From NCBI RefSeq assembly GCF_031624635.1, contig NZ_JAMQOQ010000004.1:310001-374000 (forward strand): 64,000 bases of DNA, read 5' to 3'. The position numbers were made by a program, and so were the translations under genes. This stretch comes from Halogeometricum sp. S3BR5-2 (GTDB lineage: Archaea; Halobacteriota; Halobacteria; Halobacteriales; Haloferacaceae). Shown in pieces: positions 48,864 through 58,567 of this stretch; position 1 is the stretch's first letter; every line of letters begins with the position of its first letter. The notes beneath the pieces were generated by a model, which saw only the letters and a program-made list of their open reading frames with translations, ran no database searches and was not told the DNA's origin.

Positions 48864-50486
48864 ATGTTCGACTACGAACTCACCATCACGACGTTCCTCG
48901 AACGAGCGACCGAGCGCTTCGGTCACAAAGAGATCGTAACGAAGACTGGGAAGGACACTCTCCACCGTTACACGTACGCGGACGCCTACGAACGAATCGC
49001 ACAGTTGGCGCACGCGCTCGACGACTGCGGGTTGGACGCGGGGGACCGAATCGCGACGATGGCGGCGAATCACTACCGGCATTACGAACTGTACTTCGGG
49101 CCGGCGTGCAGCGAACGGAGCGTGCACACGGTGAATCACCGCCTCCCCGACGAACACCTCGTGCACATGATAAACGAGGCCGAGGACCGACTCGTGTTCG
49201 TCGACCCCGCCTTCCTCGAAACGGTGGAGGGCGTCGCGGACGAACTGGAGACGGTCGAGCGATACGTCGTTCTCGACGACGACGTGCCCGAGACGACGCT
49301 GGACCCCGTCGTCGATTACGAGTCGTTCATCGCCGACTACCCGACCGAGTACGACTGGCCGGACATCGACGAGGAGACGGAGTTCGGTCTCTGTTACACC
49401 TCGGGGACGACCGGGATGCCGAAGGGGGTTCCGTACTACCATCGCAAGATGTTCCTCCACACGTTGATGCACAGCCACACGGACGTGTTCGGGATAAGCG
49501 AGAACGATACCGTGATGCCCGTCGTCCCGATGTTCCACGTCAACGGGTGGGGGCTTCCGTACACGGCGACGTTCTGCGGGTCCAAGCTCGTCCTGCCGGG
49601 CGGGCACACGTCCGTCGACCACATCGCCGATCTCATCGACGGCGAGTCGGTGAGCGTCGCGGCCGCGGTTCCGACCGTCTGGATAGACATGGAGAAGCGC
49701 CTCGGCGATGACGAAGAGGGGGTGCTCGACAGCCTCAAGAAGACCCTCATCGGCGGGAGTTCGCCGCCCGAGTCGCTCATACGGAAGTACGACAACGTGT
49801 ACGAAGCGCCGATTTACCAGGGGTACGGGATGACCGAGGCCTCTCCCCATCTCGCGAACACGCTCATGACGACGGAAGCACAGAGCCTCCCGGAGGACGA
49901 GCGCTATCAACTGCGCATGAAACCCGGTATCCCCGCACCCGGCGTGAGACTCGAACTCCGCGACGACGACGGCGAACCGGTCGAACAGGACGGCGAGTCG
50001 AAAGGGGAGATACACGCCCGAGCGCCGTGGCTCATCGACGAGTACTACGAGCGCCCGGAAGCGACCGAGGCGGCGTTCTCCGAGGACGGCTGGTTCAAGA
50101 CCGGCGACATCGGCACCATCGACGAATACGGCTATCTCAGCGTCGTCGACCGGGTGGACGACGTCATCAAATCCGGCGGCGAGTGGATCTCCTCTATCGA
50201 ACTGGAGAACGAACTCATGGGTCACGACGCCGTCGAAGAGGCGGTCGTCATCAGTGCCGACCACGCGAAGTGGCAGGAACGGCCCGTCGCCTACGTCGTT
50301 ATCGACGGCGACGCGACCGAGGACGACCTGCGCGACCACCTGCTACAGCGGTTCCCGAAGTGGTGGCTGCCAGATCAGTTCATCTTCGTCGAGGACGTGC
50401 CGCGGACGACCACCGGCAAATTCGACAAGGTTCGTCTCCGCGAGTCGTTCGCCGAAGAGTTCGGAACCCTTCCGACCGAGGAGTGA
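48864..50486 (+). CDS. AMP-forming acyl-CoA ligase
   Basis: This enzyme of about 540 residues of the acyl-adenylate family has the P-loop-like motif YTSGTTGMPKGVPYYHRKMF, then APIYQGYGMTEASPHLANTL, GWFKTGDIGTIDEYGYLSVV and the C-terminal catalytic lysine motif RTTTGKFDKVRLRE. The lead DYELTITTFLERATERFGHK is typical of medium/long-chain fatty acid and related aromatic acid CoA ligases. It activates an acid to its CoA ester at the cost of ATP to AMP. The ATG at 48864 and one at 48849 (overlapping DUF35) are both plausible. It is the last gene of the block and gives a second activation route besides the ADP-forming synthetase. Confidence 0.94.
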   Translation: MFDYELTITTFLERATERFGHKEIVTKTGKDTLHRYTYADAYERIAQLAHALDDCGLDAGDRIATMAANHYRHYELYFGPACSERSVHTVNHRLPDEHLVHMINEAEDRLVFVDPAFLETVEGVADELETVERYVVLDDDVPETTLDPVVDYESFIADYPTEYDWPDIDEETEFGLCYTSGTTGMPKGVPYYHRKMFLHTLMHSHTDVFGISENDTVMPVVPMFHVNGWGLPYTATFCGSKLVLPGGHTSVDHIADLIDGESVSVAAAVPTVWIDMEKRLGDDEEGVLDSLKKTLIGGSSPPESLIRKYDNVYEAPIYQGYGMTEASPHLANTLMTTEAQSLPEDERYQLRMKPGIPAPGVRLELRDDDGEPVEQDGESKGEIHARAPWLIDEYYERPEATEAAFSEDGWFKTGDIGTIDEYGYLSVVDRVDDVIKSGGEWISSIELENELMGHDAVEEAVVISADHAKWQERPVAYVVIDGDATEDDLRDHLLQRFPKWWLPDQFIFVEDVPRTTTGKFDKVRLRESFAEEFGTLPTEE

Positions 50487-50637
50487 CGCCGACGCCGGAT
50501 GGGACCGCGCTCGCGGATCGGTCGACGGCGGTATCCCGGACGCGGGGTGACGTCCGAACCCCCTCTCGAAATCGGACATCACATCTTTTACGGCTCGGGT
50601 CGTTCCCCCGGTAATCGATTCGACGTCCGACGGCGCT

Positions 50638-51126
50638 TCACTTCACGCGGTAGACTGCGAGTTTTACGCCTCTCGGTTGGCGGGTTCCCGAGGCGACGAA
50701 GACGTTCCGCGTGAGCCACTCGAGGTCCGCGTCGGACGTCTCGAACCGCGGCGTCGACTGGAAGTAGACCTCGTCCGGGGAGACGGAGTCCCCGTCCCGG
50801 AGTCGCTCTTTCACCTCCGATGATGCAGAGCGAATCCCACGGTTTTCGACGTACACGCGGGAACCGTCGTTGGTCTCGAAGGCGTACTTCGCGACCAGTT
50901 CCGTCGGCCGGTCGGTACGGAACAGTTGGTAGTCCGCCCCGGCGGAGATGACGTGGCCCTGAATGCGACCCGACACCGTTCCGCCCGTGATGGGGATGAT
51001 ACGGCGTTGCCCGTCTCCGGTGTCGCCAATCTCGATTGGTTCGTCGACCTCGACGTCGATATCGAAGACGTGTTCGAGGGTCGGTCCGCGAGCGTCCGCG
51101 CTATCTGTCTCCGTTTCGTCTACCAT
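50638..51126 (-). CDS. DUF3237-family protein
   Basis: A 162-residue small beta-barrel of the DUF3237 family. LEHVFDIDVEVDEPIEIGDT opens the domain, GGTVSGRIQGHVISAGADYQ and VYVENRGIRSASSEVKERL are hallmarks, and the end TPRFETSDADLEWLTRNVFV, then ASGTRQPRGVKLAVYRV, is the typical closing strand. No biochemical function is established; bacterial members often lie among aromatic or terpenoid catabolism genes. The ATG at 51126 gives MVDETETDSADARG; upstream ATGs are less likely. It is cytoplasmic. It converges on the acyl-CoA ligase gene, and the YjiH gene lies 152 bases upstream on the same strand. Confidence 0.85.
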   Translation of the reverse strand: MVDETETDSADARGPTLEHVFDIDVEVDEPIEIGDTGDGQRRIIPITGGTVSGRIQGHVISAGADYQLFRTDRPTELVAKYAFETNDGSRVYVENRGIRSASSEVKERLRDGDSVSPDEVYFQSTPRFETSDADLEWLTRNVFVASGTRQPRGVKLAVYRVK

Positions 51127-51278
51127 GTCGTTGGTCTCTTCGCAGATCATCATAAACACTGCTGCTCTCTTCGCGTCGGTCACATACTGGCGAGCAACGA
51201 CGGGCGACAGCGAGTTCGCGACCGAGATCGGACCCGCCCACGACAATCCTGGTACCGGAAGACAGTAGCTGCAGTCAC

Positions 51279-52739
51279 TTACAGCAGCCCGATAGCCGCG
51301 GCGGCGTGAGTCAGAGCGGCGGCGACGGGAACGAGGAGCACGGTTCGAAGCACGAGTAAGAGAAACAGGTCGCGGAACCGGATGGGGATGTCGTCGAACA
51401 TGTCGACCATCATGGGTGCGGTCGCCGAGAAGAAAATCGCCTGAGAGCTCGTCACGACGAGAACGAACACTTTGGTGACGATGTCGGTCTCGACGACGAG
51501 CGTCGCGGCGACGAAGTACTCGGCCCCGCCGATGATGATCGCCGTCGTCGCGATTTGTGGATTGGGGATCGCGAGAAGGTCCAGAATCGGAACGAACGGC
51601 GTCGCGAAGAACGTGAAGAAACCGGTGTTCTGCTCGATGAGGAGCACGGCCATCGCGATCGCCAGCACCGTTCCGACGAAGGAGGCGGCCAACTTCGCGC
51701 CGTCGACGAAACCGACTATCGATGCGCGCGTAATCGATTGACCGTTCTTCGCCGTCCGCACGCCCTCGTTGAACGCGAATCGGAGGTAGTCACTGACCGT
51801 ACCGGTAAACCTCGGTTCCGGGTCCGGTTCCGCGATGTAGTCGTCGGGGACCCTCGAGAGGGGCGGCACGCGCACGAGAACGCCCGCGACGACGAGACTC
51901 GCGAGGAGGTAGAGCAACACGACGACCGGGAAGATATCCAAAACGCCGAGAACTGCTGCAACGGCTCCCACGGTTCCCAAGTTCGCGGTCGCAAAGCAGG
52001 TGCAGATGACGAACACCTCGCGCTTGTTGTAGCCACCGCGGTCGAAGACGTTTCGGGTGAGGTAGTAGCCGATGCTGAACGACCCGAGCCACGACGCCGC
52101 ACTGTCGAGCGCCGACCGCCCCGGAAGGTTGAACAGCGGGCGCATGATCGGCTGTGCGAGCGTTCCGACGAACTGGAGTCCGCCGAGTTCCGCGAGCAGA
52201 TTCACGAATACCGCGCCGATCGGAATGACGAGTGCGATAGTGAGTACGAGCGCGTTCCATGCGGTCCCGACGACGGAATCGGAGAACAACCACCCCGGAC
52301 CCATCCCCAGCAGTATCCCGGCCGCGAGAAAGACCCCCGCGACTCGAAACACCCAGAAGAGCGACGACGTCTGCCAGTAACTCAGTTGAAGCCGCGACGC
52401 CGTCCGTTCGCTCACGGTGTACACGCCGCCGTAGTGCGACTTCGCGAGAGTCGTCAACGCGGCGCCCGCCAGGATCAGCAAGAACGAAGACAGCTCGACT
52501 GCGGTCATCGACGCGCTCTGAACGAGACCGATCATCACGTCGAGCGGAATCGTGGTGCGCCCCTCCCATTCGATCGGAAAGAGGAACACGAACACACTCG
52601 TCAGGAATGCGACAGCGAACTTCAACTTCGAGCGCCATCCCGTCTCGACGAAATCAACGTCGTCTATCGATCTCTGCTCCGTCGAAGCCGATGCGCTGGA
52701 GATGTGCTCCTCGCTCTCCCAGCTCTCGCTGCCGAACAT
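51279..52739 (-). CDS. YjiH-family membrane protein (nucleoside-recognition/Gate domain)
   Basis: A 486-residue polytopic membrane protein with about ten hydrophobic helices (LKFAVAFLTSVFVFLFPI, TAVELSSFLLILAGAALTTL, WNALVLTIALVIPIGAVFVN, FPVVVLLYLLASLVVAGVLV). SIGYYLTRNVFDRGGYNKRE and TSSQAIFFSATAPMMVDMFD are typical of YjiH/Gate-domain proteins, thought to transport or sense small organic molecules. The first 35 residues are Ser/Glu-rich and cytoplasmic. With DUF3237 downstream on the same strand it may form a small operon of unknown purpose. It may belong to the catabolic block as an exporter or second importer. Confidence 0.88.
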   Translation of the reverse strand: MFGSESWESEEHISSASASTEQRSIDDVDFVETGWRSKLKFAVAFLTSVFVFLFPIEWEGRTTIPLDVMIGLVQSASMTAVELSSFLLILAGAALTTLAKSHYGGVYTVSERTASRLQLSYWQTSSLFWVFRVAGVFLAAGILLGMGPGWLFSDSVVGTAWNALVLTIALVIPIGAVFVNLLAELGGLQFVGTLAQPIMRPLFNLPGRSALDSAASWLGSFSIGYYLTRNVFDRGGYNKREVFVICTCFATANLGTVGAVAAVLGVLDIFPVVVLLYLLASLVVAGVLVRVPPLSRVPDDYIAEPDPEPRFTGTVSDYLRFAFNEGVRTAKNGQSITRASIVGFVDGAKLAASFVGTVLAIAMAVLLIEQNTGFFTFFATPFVPILDLLAIPNPQIATTAIIIGGAEYFVAATLVVETDIVTKVFVLVVTSSQAIFFSATAPMMVDMFDDIPIRFRDLFLLLVLRTVLLVPVAAALTHAAAAIGLL

Positions 52740-54322
52740 ACGAGAGACTCCATATTGTTCATAATAAAACTACTGGACATATCCCGTCTGCGAATTTCGC
52801 GGCCATTACGGCTGAGATATCTTGTAGAGGAACCGATACAGAAGACAGAAGCAGCGAGAGCGTTCCGATCCGGTACCGTCCTCGAACGATTCTAACATGA
52901 ATTTCTCAGACGATCTCTTCTTCCCCCTCTGAGTACTTACGGTGACACTCCGTGCCCGTTTCCCTTCCCTACCCTTCGTCCGAAATATTCGAACGACTGG
53001 CATCTCATCTTGTGTAGAATTGTGTATCGTTCAGGTTAGATTCGGTCTCCTTCAAACGAGAAGACGACCGCGGATCAGTACACGGAACTGACGGAGCGGA
53101 CGGAAACGTGACTGTCTCTTCGTCCTGCTAGGTAACTGCTCGCTCTTTCCTATACAGGAACAAGTTACAGATGTAGGTATGTAATGCAAATCTGGGCTGT
53201 TCGACAAAATCGGACCACGAGCGGAGAAGATATCTCTTGAGAGCGTTGATGTTCGAGATATCCGCAGGAGAGGACGACGCAACTGGGCTAGAATCCTCGC
53301 TACTGGGATACTCGGAGGGAGGGTTGTCGCGCCGGCGTAGGTGGAGACACGCCATTCTCCGTTCGGAAGGGTTAGTTCTACGACTAGACGAAGTAATTCT
53401 ATACTTATATTCCCATCTATAATCTTACTTTGGCGCGGAATATACTTACATGACATTATCTAGTTACTAGCTAGGCCAAATCGAAGGAATCTATCCTATA
53501 CTGTCTTCAAATTCGACGGGTATCTGAGCATCATGGCCGAATCCGGTGTCTGAGACGGTGCGAACATCGACTCCAGTCCGGTCCGCGAGTGTCGGTCGTA
53601 CAGTAGTGTCGACTTGTACATCGGCCACTCAACGTACGATCGGTGGGCGATCCGTCGAAAGACAGTTCTGCGAGATTGAGGAGTTGCAGCCACTACGAGA
53701 CGATGAACACGACACGCTCAAGAACTCGTCTCTCTCCACAGGAAGGACACTTCGATCTTGAGTTCAACGAGATCTTATTCCGGTATCCCAACTACTCGCG
53801 ATCAAAAGCCATCGACTAGACAGCGCCGTCGCTGCTCACCGAGCGGTCACTTATCCTGGACAAACGGTTATCCGATTCCCATCTGCCTCTTCAACAGCGT
53901 GAGAACGGTGTTTGCTGTTCGCAATGGTGGGTGTTCGTACTCCCTGGTCAACTTGACCTGCAGGAGACTGGCGGCTCCCAAATTGAGTACAGCAGCCACG
54001 CGAACGCTCTGATGGGCGTCTCTTAGAGATAGTGTGCGAACGAGACACGAAGCGTCTCGCCACTGTTTGAAGGACGTGCGAGGTCAACAGCTTCGAGTGC
54101 TGCCTATCAAGATGCTGTCAGGTATGCACCGACTCGTAACTGCGCTGGGAATCGGTGGACGTGGGGATGCAGTGAATGCTATCCAGTACGAGCGGACGGA
54201 GCCAATCCATCTCTCGGGTAAGTCTCCCAAGTAGTGTTCGCAGGACGAGATATAGTGATACTCTACTCTGTGGTGCGTACAACCGGACCTACCTCGATCT
54301 GAAGTTTTACTCGCGATGCCAG
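52740..54322. other. Long decayed non-coding region
   Basis: These 1.58 kb carry no gene I can support on either strand. GC content is lower than in the flanks and frames are short. A possible worn insertion element lies at 53452-53827 (separate entry). A minus-strand frame around 53890-53970 (EYEHPPLRTANTVLTLLKRQ) looks like a genuine gene end but I cannot identify it, and another plus-strand piece near 53600 (SVDLYIGHSTYDRWAIRRKT) is similarly orphaned. The region reads as the graveyard of one or more insertions. Confidence 0.55.
53452..53827. mobile_element. Worn element with ends resembling the MITE at 35.8 kb
   Basis: The right end CTAGACAGCGCC (53816-53827) matches the MITE end CTAGACAGTGCC at 11 of 12 bases. 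The left end GACATTATCTAGTTAC (53452-53467) matches the MITE start GGCACTGTCTAGTTAA at 12 of 16. The 376-base interior shows no intact transposase. This is a tentative call based on the ends only. Confidence 0.3.
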
Positions 54323-56164
54323 TTAGGACTGTTGACGGGCGCTAACAGCGCCGACACGGGGCAACCAGTAGTAATGCGACTGTACGTAGAGCACGTCGGA
54401 TTCCTTGTCCGGAACGTCCCACTCACTAGTGTCCCAGAACGCTTGCGACTGGTCCTCGACGATGGGATAGATCGGTAGCGATTGATTTACTGCCCACCCT
54501 AGCTCTTTGATCAGCTGTTCTCGTCGACTCTGTTCGGTCACCGTGGCGAGTTCCTGGAGCTTCCCGGTGGTGTCAAACGGAGATGTCTCCCCGCTGCGGT
54601 CGCCGAGCGGTGGAACTGATGGCTCTTCGGGGAAGCCCAAATTCGTCACGGTATCGCTGTTGAGTAACCACGACTGGATGAAGAAGGGAGCGGTCTGCCC
54701 GGAGTTGTTCCAGAACCACGGACACATCTTGAAGTTCGTCGGTCCCCAGTACTGTCCGAAGAACGTCGTGTTCTCAACGTTGGTGTTGGTCGCCTCGATC
54801 CCGAAGTCGGACAATTGCTGTGCGACAACGTTGGTGAGCGTTACATGGTCGCTCCACCCACCGGGGACCGGAATCTCAAACTCGAACGGGTCCCCGTTCG
54901 GCTTCATCCACGTTCCCCCTTCCTTACTGTACCCCTCCTGTCGAAGTAGTTCGGCTGCCCGGTCCGTGTTCGTATACGAGGAGAACGAGTCTGCCTCGTC
55001 ACCGAGATACTGACTCCACGTATCGTTGTGAAAACTTCCGACGCCGGCTGGGACTTCAACAGCCGTCTTCGTGATATCGGAGAGTTCCCCAATCGCCCCT
55101 TGGTCGATGACATTTGCGACCGCCCGACGGACGTTCCGCCGACCGAAGTCCTCGTCGTTGTGGTTGAACGCCATCGAATAGCCGTTGTATGCCGGGATGA
55201 GGAACTGGCGGACCGCATCAGGAAGTGTCTCGCGGATCCGACTCGGGAAGATCGTAGTTGTGGTCGCGTCGAGACTAGTGAGGTTCTTCATCGCCGCCCA
55301 CTGCTGTTGATTCTCTGCCATGAACTGCACCTCGTAGTAGGGGAAGTTGATCTGGTCCGCCGAGGGGTGATCTTCGTACTTCGAGAGAGTGAGCACCTGC
55401 TGATTCGCCGACTCGAACTGGAACGGACCAGAACCGACCGGCTCCTCGATCTGATGGTCTTGGATGTCGCCCTGCAGCGTGGTCAACTCTTCTTCAGAGA
55501 TATCATCACTGTACCGTTCGACGAACTGTCCGTACTCGCTCGTCGGTGTGTTGAGCCAACTCTGAGAGAGGGTCGTCATGATGACCCGCTCTTGGTAGCT
55601 ATCGGCCATCTCGTACTCGACGGTGGTATCATCAACCGCTGTTACGCCGTTGAGGTAGTCCGCGACTGGATAACCGAAGATGCTGTCGATCGTGAACTTG
55701 GTGACAATGTCTTCGGCGGTTACGGGTTCACCGTCGTGCCACGTGTCTCCCTCACGGAGGTTGACGGTCAAGGTAGTTCCATCGATACTCCACTCTTGGA
55801 ATAGGTACGGGATGAGCTCCCCCGTGCTTCGATTGTTCCGGAGGAACGGGTCGAACACCATGTATCCTCCCTGTTCGGCGTAGTTACTCGGCGCGTAGGG
55901 ATTCCATCGGAGTTCCGTGGGGACGTATCGGCCCGGAATCGTGAGTGACTGATCCATTAGGCCGTTCCCCGCTCCCTCACTGTCACGAGTAGCGTTGCCG
56001 GTACTAGTTTCGTTGTTGAGCATACCACCGACTCCAGTGTTGGTCCCCTGAGTGGGGGTGTCACTGGAGCAACCGGCCAGCGCGCTCACACCAGTCAGTC
56101 CAGTTGCGGCGAGGACTGCTCTTCGACTTACGGGAGACTCTCCGCTCTCGTCGTTGTCGCTCAT
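54323..56164 (-). CDS. Oligopeptide-type ABC transporter substrate-binding lipoprotein (SBP family 5)
   Basis: A 613-residue exported binding protein. The signal has SRRAVLAATGLTGVSALAGC with a Tat-like double arginine and the lipobox cysteine at 32, then a Thr/Asn/Gly-rich spacer. The family-5 fold is seen in LFQEWSIDGTTLTVNLREGD, then TWHDGEPVTAEDIVTKFTID, and YSMAFNHNDEDFGRRNVRRA. Members bind peptides, nickel or oligosaccharides. Unusually for this family in one operon, the gene is divergent from the permease genes with 359 bases between. The ATG at 56164 is fixed by the signal. It has fewer GC-rich codons than the left half of the window. Confidence 0.94.
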   Translation of the reverse strand: MSDNDESGESPVSRRAVLAATGLTGVSALAGCSSDTPTQGTNTGVGGMLNNETSTGNATRDSEGAGNGLMDQSLTIPGRYVPTELRWNPYAPSNYAEQGGYMVFDPFLRNNRSTGELIPYLFQEWSIDGTTLTVNLREGDTWHDGEPVTAEDIVTKFTIDSIFGYPVADYLNGVTAVDDTTVEYEMADSYQERVIMTTLSQSWLNTPTSEYGQFVERYSDDISEEELTTLQGDIQDHQIEEPVGSGPFQFESANQQVLTLSKYEDHPSADQINFPYYEVQFMAENQQQWAAMKNLTSLDATTTTIFPSRIRETLPDAVRQFLIPAYNGYSMAFNHNDEDFGRRNVRRAVANVIDQGAIGELSDITKTAVEVPAGVGSFHNDTWSQYLGDEADSFSSYTNTDRAAELLRQEGYSKEGGTWMKPNGDPFEFEIPVPGGWSDHVTLTNVVAQQLSDFGIEATNTNVENTTFFGQYWGPTNFKMCPWFWNNSGQTAPFFIQSWLLNSDTVTNLGFPEEPSVPPLGDRSGETSPFDTTGKLQELATVTEQSRREQLIKELGWAVNQSLPIYPIVEDQSQAFWDTSEWDVPDKESDVLYVQSHYYWLPRVGAVSARQQS

Positions 56165-56523
56165 ATTACATATTAAAGACAATGATATAGATAAATCTTC
56201 CGGGAAAGTATCGACATGCTACTCTCCGTGTACTTCCACGATTCATCGCCGTGGATCGTACTGTCGGCACAGTCAGTGATGTCCTCAGAACACGCGGCTC
56301 CAGTATGACCGGAGTGCTGCACAGATCGGATCAAGGTGAGCGCGAGGGCCTCTATTTGACCCTCGGAGAACCTATCGTGAGTGAAAAGAATTGAAGCAGG
56401 GTCTGCCAATCTCTTGGATCGGGTGTTTGAGAGAGGCTTGAATGTTAGTGTTTATGATGATTTTCAAGATCTATTTTCTTAAATCAGGAAGGTTCATATG
56501 GGCGGGTCAGGAACTACCGCTGC
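56165..56523. promoter_or_regulatory. Divergent promoter region of the peptide transporter
   Basis: These 359 bases separate the binding-protein gene from the permease operon. Both edges are AT-rich (TATTAAAGACAATGATATAG near 56168-56187; TTTTCTTAAATCAGG near 56473), suitable for two divergent promoters. I found no convincing palindrome or gene in it. Confidence 0.45.
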
Positions 56524-57534
56524 ATGGTAAGCCGTATCATTAGGAGGCTGGCGCAAGCCATACTCACAGTATACGTCGTGGTTACTCTCACGTTCGGGAT
56601 GATCCGGCTGATGCCCGGCGGCCCGATGGACTACTTGCGAGGACAACTCATCCAGTCGACTGGCGGTCAAGTGAGTACCCAACAGATCAACCAACTCGTG
56701 GAGGCGTACACTAACGTCAATCCCGACCAACCGCTCTGGTCACAGTACATCGACTACGTAATCGAAATCGCGAGCGGGGACTTTGGCCGGTCGGTCGTGT
56801 ACAACGACCCGGTTTCGCAGATTCTCGCCCAAGCGTTGCCGTGGACGCTCCTACTGATGGTGACGTCGCTATTCCTGATGTTCGTCGTCGGCGTCGGATT
56901 GGGTGCCGTGATGGCGTACCACGAGGGGGAGCGGGTCGACCTCGGTGGGACTCTCGCGGGTATCCTGCTCAACTCGATCCCCTACTACGTGGCCGGGATC
57001 CTTCTCGTGTACGTACTCGGCTACCAGCTGGAGTGGTTCCCGACCGGCGGACGGATGACTCAGTCGACGGTAGTCGGGTTCAACTACCCCTTCATCGCCG
57101 GCGTGTTCCACCATGCGGCGCTACCGATCGTTTCGCTAGTTATCACCGGCTTCGGCGGGTGGGCGCTCAGTATGCGTGGCAACAGTATCCGTATCCTCGG
57201 AGAGGACTATCTCCGTGTTGCCGAGTTGCGGGGACTGCCCTCACGGCGGATCTCCCTGTGGTACGTCGGTCGGAACGCGATTCTCCCGATGTACACGGGA
57301 CTACTGATCAATATCGGATTCATCTTCGGTGGATCAGTTATTCTCGAACAGATCTTCCGATACCCCGGCGTCGGGTACTACCTCTACACTTCAATCGGGG
57401 CACGCGACTATCCGCTGATGATGGGCGGATTCCTCGTCATCACCATCACCGTCGCGATCGGTGTGTTCATCGCCGACGTGACGTACGGCTACATCGACCC
57501 GCGAGCCGGAGGGGAAGGCAATGAGTCATACTGA
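56524..57534 (+). CDS. dppB: ABC transporter permease (DppB/OppB-like)
   Basis: A 336-residue permease with about six helices. The N-terminus IIRRLAQAILTVYVVVTLTF and the motif RLMPGGPMDYLRGQL are typical of DppB/OppB/NikB. The coupling loop with the EAA motif reads DYLRVAELRGLPSRRISLWY, followed by NIGFIFGGSVILEQIFRYPG and VGYYLYTSIGARDYPLMMGG. The ATG at 56524 is the family start (MVSRIIRRLAQ). It overlaps the next gene by 14 bases and forms the membrane channel with DppC. Confidence 0.94.
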   Translation: MVSRIIRRLAQAILTVYVVVTLTFGMIRLMPGGPMDYLRGQLIQSTGGQVSTQQINQLVEAYTNVNPDQPLWSQYIDYVIEIASGDFGRSVVYNDPVSQILAQALPWTLLLMVTSLFLMFVVGVGLGAVMAYHEGERVDLGGTLAGILLNSIPYYVAGILLVYVLGYQLEWFPTGGRMTQSTVVGFNYPFIAGVFHHAALPIVSLVITGFGGWALSMRGNSIRILGEDYLRVAELRGLPSRRISLWYVGRNAILPMYTGLLINIGFIFGGSVILEQIFRYPGVGYYLYTSIGARDYPLMMGGFLVITITVAIGVFIADVTYGYIDPRAGGEGNESY

Positions 57535-58564
57535 AACGACCGACGACGACAATCAGCCGGAAGAGGGTGAAAATTCGCTGTTTCAGGTCGAATCGGAGAT
57601 CGAGCGGACACGGTCGGAACGGTACCGTCAGTGGTTCGAGACGTGGGTACTCGCGTCATGCCGGATTGCGTGGGGGGACTGGCGTATCCGAGTCGGATCT
57701 GCCATCCTGATCGCGTATATCCTGATGGGGACAGTCGGGGTACTGCTCACTGATCCGCCAACGATCGGCGAGGGGACACGTTTCATCGGGCCGTTCGAGA
57801 GCTGGCAGTTCCCGCTCGGGACCGACAACGTTGGACGGGGGATCATGGCCCAGATCGTCCACGCGACGCCGTGGATGCTCCAGATGGTGCTCGCGGGCGC
57901 AGTGTTCTCGACAATACTCGCAGTGGCCGTTGGTACTGTTTCGGGATACAAGCGCGGTACCGTCGACAGCGTGCTGATGACGATCACGGACATCGCGATG
58001 ACGATTCCGGGCCTGCCACTCGTCATCGTTCTCTCGGTACTGCTCCAACCGCGGAATCCGCTCGTGATCGGGATCGTTCTCGCGATCAACGCTTGGGCTG
58101 GGCTGGCACGTTCGATCCGGTCGCAGGTACTCACCCTTCGAGAGGAGTCGTACATCGAAGCCTCACGGACCATCGGCGTTCCGACGTTCATCATCATCAG
58201 AGAAGACATCCTTCCAAATCTGATGCCCTACGTCGTGGTCAACTTCATTCAGGCGGGACGGAACGTGATCTTTGCATCGGTCGCGCTCTACTTCCTCGGC
58301 CTGCTCCCCACGTCGGGTCCGAACTGGGGTGTCATGATGAACCGAGCGTACACGACTGCAGGTGCGCTCTACACCGCGGAGACGGCGTACTGGTTGATCT
58401 TCCCGATGGTCACGGTTATCCTGCTCGTGCTCGGACTAATCTTGTTCGCACAGGGTACCGACCGACTGTTCAATCCCCGCGTCCGCGCCCGTCACGCGGG
58501 CGAGGGCAAGGGGATGAAAGCGACGACGGGCGACGACGAAGATACCACACAGGGGATGTTCTAG
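57521..58564 (+). CDS. dppC: ABC transporter permease (DppC/OppC-like)
   Basis: The 347-residue second permease. A hydrophilic lead of about 60 residues precedes the first helix (IRVGSAILIAYILMGTVGVL). GPFESWQFPLGTDNVGRGIM is the DppC hallmark, and the EAA loop reads RSQVLTLREESYIEASRTIG. LNDTVE-type loops are absent but helices and length are normal. The C-terminal FNPRVRARHAGEGKGMKATT tail is cytoplasmic. It overlaps DppB by 14 bases and is followed after 3 bases by the first ATPase gene. Confidence 0.94.
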   Translation: MSHTETTDDDNQPEEGENSLFQVESEIERTRSERYRQWFETWVLASCRIAWGDWRIRVGSAILIAYILMGTVGVLLTDPPTIGEGTRFIGPFESWQFPLGTDNVGRGIMAQIVHATPWMLQMVLAGAVFSTILAVAVGTVSGYKRGTVDSVLMTITDIAMTIPGLPLVIVLSVLLQPRNPLVIGIVLAINAWAGLARSIRSQVLTLREESYIEASRTIGVPTFIIIREDILPNLMPYVVVNFIQAGRNVIFASVALYFLGLLPTSGPNWGVMMNRAYTTAGALYTAETAYWLIFPMVTVILLVLGLILFAQGTDRLFNPRVRARHAGEGKGMKATTGDDEDTTQGMF

Positions 58565-58567
58565 TTC

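Noticed and set aside
53128-53422. Overlapping short frames on both strands in the decayed region
   Set aside because: Neither strand shows acidic haloarchaeal coding character or a domain.
53460-53475. CTAGTTACTAGCTAG-like short palindromes
   Set aside because: Short AT-biased self-complementary words; the only feature kept here is the weak match to the MITE end.
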